A stretch of 52,472 nt of DNA from Methylobacterium sp. J-070 (GTDB taxonomy: Bacteria > Pseudomonadota > Alphaproteobacteria > Rhizobiales > Beijerinckiaceae), in NCBI RefSeq assembly GCF_022829385.1, contig NZ_JAKSXX010000287.1, positions 1 through 52,472 on the forward strand, given 5' to 3'. This document shows positions 50,767-52,472 of the stretch, one piece after another (the first letter of the stretch is position 1; each line of letters begins with the position of its first letter). The position numbers and the translations under genes are program-made. The notes beneath the pieces are model-generated. The model did not search any database. It saw only the letters and a list, made by a program, of their open reading frames with translations, and was not told the origin of the DNA.

Positions 50767-51182
50767 AAAGGGCGCGCCGTCTCCTCGAACGCCTCCAGAT
50801 CGTCGTCGATCAGCCCGCGCAGGACCGCCTTCGGCAGGCCCGCCATCGCCGCGTAGTAATCGTACAGCTCGACGGCCTCGCCGCGCGCGACGGCGATGCG
50901 GCCGACCTCGGCGCCGCTCAGGCGCCGGATCGGGATCTCGGTGACGGGCCGGCCCTCCCAGGTGAAGCCGAAGCGGAGCGGAACGCCGGCGCTCACCGCC
51001 GCCGGGTCGAGGAAGTCGAGCACGGCCGCCTCGACCTCGGCCCGGGCGGGGGTGCGGGCAGGGGCGGGGGCTTGACCCGGCGCCGCCTGCGTCGCGCCGG
51101 GCGGGGGCGCCGGCGGCTGCGGCAGGTTGCCGAGATCGGCCGGCGGGTAGCTCTCGATCGGCTTAGACGGGCGGCCGGCCAT
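50658..51182 (-). CDS. Phage tail assembly chaperone (E-like, TAC family)
   Basis: 174 residues from the ATG at 51180-51182, overlapping the tube protein stop (TGATG). The first ~55 residues are Pro/Ala-rich. The folded part is PLRFGFTWEGRPVTEIPIRR, LSGAEVGRIAVARGEAVELY, AGLPKAVLRGLIDDDLEAFE, ETARPFLPRFMRDA, typical of the P2 gpE/Mu gp41 chaperone family. The sequence after residue ~139 is low-complexity Pro/Ala/Ser, unlike the -1 frame alternative. It is located between tube and tape measure, where this gene always sits. Confidence 0.85.
   Translation of the reverse strand: MAGRPSKPIESYPPADLGNLPQPPAPPPGATQAAPGQAPAPARTPARAEVEAAVLDFLDPAAVSAGVPLRFGFTWEGRPVTEIPIRRLSGAEVGRIAVARGEAVELYDYYAAMAGLPKAVLRGLIDDDLEAFEETARPFLPRFMRDALSSPTGAGGAPSPAGPAAPSASPGPAS
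50766..50772 (-). promoter_or_regulatory. Candidate -1 ribosomal frameshift site CCCTTTC
   Basis: Read on the minus strand in the E-like frame, the bases are C CCT TTC, an exact X XXY YYZ slippery heptamer. Slippage puts the ribosome in the frame that is open to 50542. A small CCCG/CGGG stem (loop GTTCATG) begins a few bases downstream and may help. Confidence 0.7.
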
Positions 51183-51715
51183 CACAGCACCGTCCCGCCG
51201 GCGATGGCGAGGTTCTGGGCCCGGTGGGCGAACGGGCTCACCCCGTCGACCAGCGTCTGCCCCGGGCCGCCGAAATAGTCGAAGCGGTGGACCGACCGGC
51301 CGTCGAACAGGTCGTGGTAGTAGACGATCGTCCCGAACGTGTAGTCCACGTCCGAGCGCTTGACCCCGCGGACCGGGTTCGACTTCACGGCGTTGAGCAG
51401 GCCGCGCATCAGCACGGTGCGGCCCTTGGGCGTGCCGCCGGGCCGGTAGCTCTCCAGGTTCTCGTAGTAGGTCGTCTCGATGTAGTTCGGCGGCACCCGG
51501 CCGCAGAGGCCGCGCACCTGCGGGTCGTTGGTGCGGTGCTTCACCGAGGCGGTGAGGGGGTTCATGTCCTCGGGCCACTCGACCCCCATGTGGTGGCCGG
51601 AGCCCGCGAACTTGTCCATCTCGTGGGCGATCTCGGGCATCTCGACCTCTTCGAGAACCCGCCACGCGTTGAGCTGCGACCACCACCAGTTGCCGCCGCG
51701 GATGACGTTGTCCAT
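51182..51715 (-). CDS. Phage major tail tube protein (FII-like)
   Basis: 177 residues. The P2 FII family is recognised by VEMPEIAHEMDKFAGSGHHM, VEWPEDMNPLTASVKHRTND, GRVPPNYIETTYYENLESYR and GGTPKGRTVLMRGLLNAVKS. The protein forms the inner tube of a contractile tail. It lies directly after the sheath gene and before the chaperone, the standard order. Its start ATG follows GGAGGCGC. Confidence 0.92.
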   Translation of the reverse strand: MDNVIRGGNWWWSQLNAWRVLEEVEMPEIAHEMDKFAGSGHHMGVEWPEDMNPLTASVKHRTNDPQVRGLCGRVPPNYIETTYYENLESYRPGGTPKGRTVLMRGLLNAVKSNPVRGVKRSDVDYTFGTIVYYHDLFDGRSVHRFDYFGGPGQTLVDGVSPFAHRAQNLAIAGGTVL

Positions 51716-51746
51716 CTGCGCCTCCTCGCGCGCTGTCCGGTGGGCC

Positions 51747-52332
51747 TCAGGCGGCCGCGCCGACGCCGTAGAGCTGGCCCTGCACGGCGAAGGCCGACAT
51801 CGCGGCCGCGATCTCGGCGGCGGTGATGTCGAACGACTGCTCGTTCGGCTCGGTGTAGATCTGGAGGTCGAGCAGCGGCGGCGCCTCCTGGAACTTCACC
51901 CGGAACGCCGAACCGCCCACCGCCATCACCCCATCGCTGTTCAGCTCGCGCGGCCACAGCACCCGCCAGCCGGACAGGATCGCCGGCTCCGGCAGGCCGT
52001 GCAGCTCGCCGAGGAAGCCCTCGATCGCCCGGCCGATCGTGGTGATCAGGTGCGGCCCGAGGTTGCGGCCGATGTACTGGGCGAGGGTGCGGGGGATCAC
52101 CTCCAGCACGGCCTTGCGGGTGCGGACCATGTTGATCGCCCGCCACTGCGGGTTCGACGCGGTGTTGACGAAGCCCCAGAAGGTCTTTCCCTGCGGCCCG
52201 TTCTCCGCCCGCGTGGTCCGGTTCCGGACCGTCTGGACGAAGGAATTGACCCCGCGCTGGATCAGGAAGTTGCTCTCGGAATCCGGGTCGTTGATCCGGT
52301 GCGCCACCGCCCGGCTGGGGCCGAGGATCCCC
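51747..52332 (-). pseudogene. Phage tail sheath protein (FI-like), 3' part, interrupted by an IS element
   Basis: About 194 codons of the C-terminal half of a contractile sheath protein: GILGPSRAVAHRINDPDSES, NFLIQRGVNSFVQTVRNRTT, GKTFWGFVNTASNPQWRAIN, IEGFLGELHGLPEPAILSGW and the end AVQGQLYGVGAAA. Its homology stops at ~52332, where an IS3-type element begins; the N-terminal half is not contiguous. A GTG at 52305-52307 could start a shorter product but would not be a functional sheath. Confidence 0.88.
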
Positions 52333-52472
52333 TGACCTGACCGGTATTTTGGACCGAGCCGATTGAGAGGCTACTGCATGGTGGCGGCGATGGGTAGCCG
52401 GAAGGCCAGATCCGGGTAGCTGACAGGCGCGGGCGGCCGATAGCCCAGGGACGAATGCGGCCGGACGCGGTT
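52333..52472 (-). mobile_element. IS3-family insertion sequence, one end (partial)
   Basis: The end begins at about 52333 with TGACCTGACCGGTATTTT, inside the sheath gene, and runs off the window. The 5'-TG end and the transposase orientation toward this end fit an IS3-family element. The duplicated CTGAC/CTGAC at the junction makes the exact boundary uncertain by five bases. The other end and the target duplication are outside the window. Confidence 0.75.
52371..52472 (-). CDS. IS3-family transposase, C-terminal end (partial)
   Basis: 34 codons ending in TAG at 52371-52373. The sequence NRVRPHSSLGYRPPAP is the hallmark late motif of the IS3 OrfB DDE transposase (RPHSxLGY), followed by YPDLAFRLPIAATMQ. 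The catalytic domain lies beyond the window. Confidence 0.88.
   Translation of the reverse strand, partial: NRVRPHSSLGYRPPAPVSYPDLAFRLPIAATMQ

Noticed and set aside
1..52472. CRISPR arrays, rRNA and tRNA genes, integrase or attachment sites
   Set aside because: No regularly spaced direct repeats, no rRNA sequence, no cloverleaf or CCA-ended tRNA, and no integrase or duplicated tRNA end was found by reading both strands; a covariance-model scan would be decisive for RNAs.

Overview
The window is very GC-rich (roughly 70% by eye, strong G/C third-position bias) and reads as chromosomal DNA of an alphaproteobacterium, most likely Methylobacterium/Methylorubrum. The reasons are tandem LivJ-type binding proteins, rhizobial-type outer-membrane barrels, a PleC/PdhS-like histidine kinase, IorAB-type molybdenum hydroxylase genes, brnTA and a tsaD-GNAT-gpsA operon. 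The genus is an inference; no rRNA or tRNA gene is visible to confirm it.

Layout. 1-2060: two tandem minus-strand branched-chain amino-acid-type binding proteins; the first runs off the left edge and changes abruptly to unrelated sequence. 2456-5125: a GH63-like glucosidase. 5162-8604: two small exported proteins (one Arg/Gly/Tyr-rich, one Met/Arg/His-rich) and a two-barrel outer-membrane protein split by an in-frame TAG. 8939-12412: a multi-PAS hybrid histidine kinase. 12527-15191: a taurine-type ABC importer (tauABC) facing a coiled-coil porin. 17336-18544: a DUF892 ferritin-like protein and a 65-aa protein. 18599-20165: divergent SDR and TetR genes. 20475-22888: DUF1330, pyrF, a brnTA toxin-antitoxin pair whose toxin has an in-frame TAG, and a UDG-superfamily gene. 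23025-25725: molybdopterin and 2Fe-2S oxidoreductase subunits. 25990-30632: histidine kinase, EVE protein, and an MHYT-GGDEF-EAL protein. 30704-33898: an MFS remnant, a GlxA/AraC regulator, and an SDR with two tautomerase-fold proteins. 34182-38827: gpsA, a GNAT fusion, tsaD, rimO. 39202-42533: pabB-pabA-pabC plus a DoxX-like gene, all overlapping. 43019-45650: a second DUF892 protein, an orphan chemoreceptor tail fragment, a small secreted protein, mazG and a 77-aa protein. 45848-46180: a membrane fragment. 46255-52332: a P2-like contractile tail module read leftward (sheath 3' part, tube, E with a -1 frameshift extension, tape measure, U, X, D). 52333-end: the end of an IS3-family element that interrupts the sheath gene.

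The most interesting points are: (i) a CCCTTTC slippery heptamer, in the correct frame, that joins the tail assembly chaperone to a 74-codon -1 extension; (ii) three loci (outer-membrane protein, brnT, MFS remnant) in which one in-frame stop interrupts otherwise continuous coding sequence; (iii) a binding-protein gene chimera at the left edge; (iv) an IS insertion that decapitates the tail module. No entirely new defence or biosynthetic system is evident. The unusual content is mostly gene remodelling and decay, plus the recoding site.
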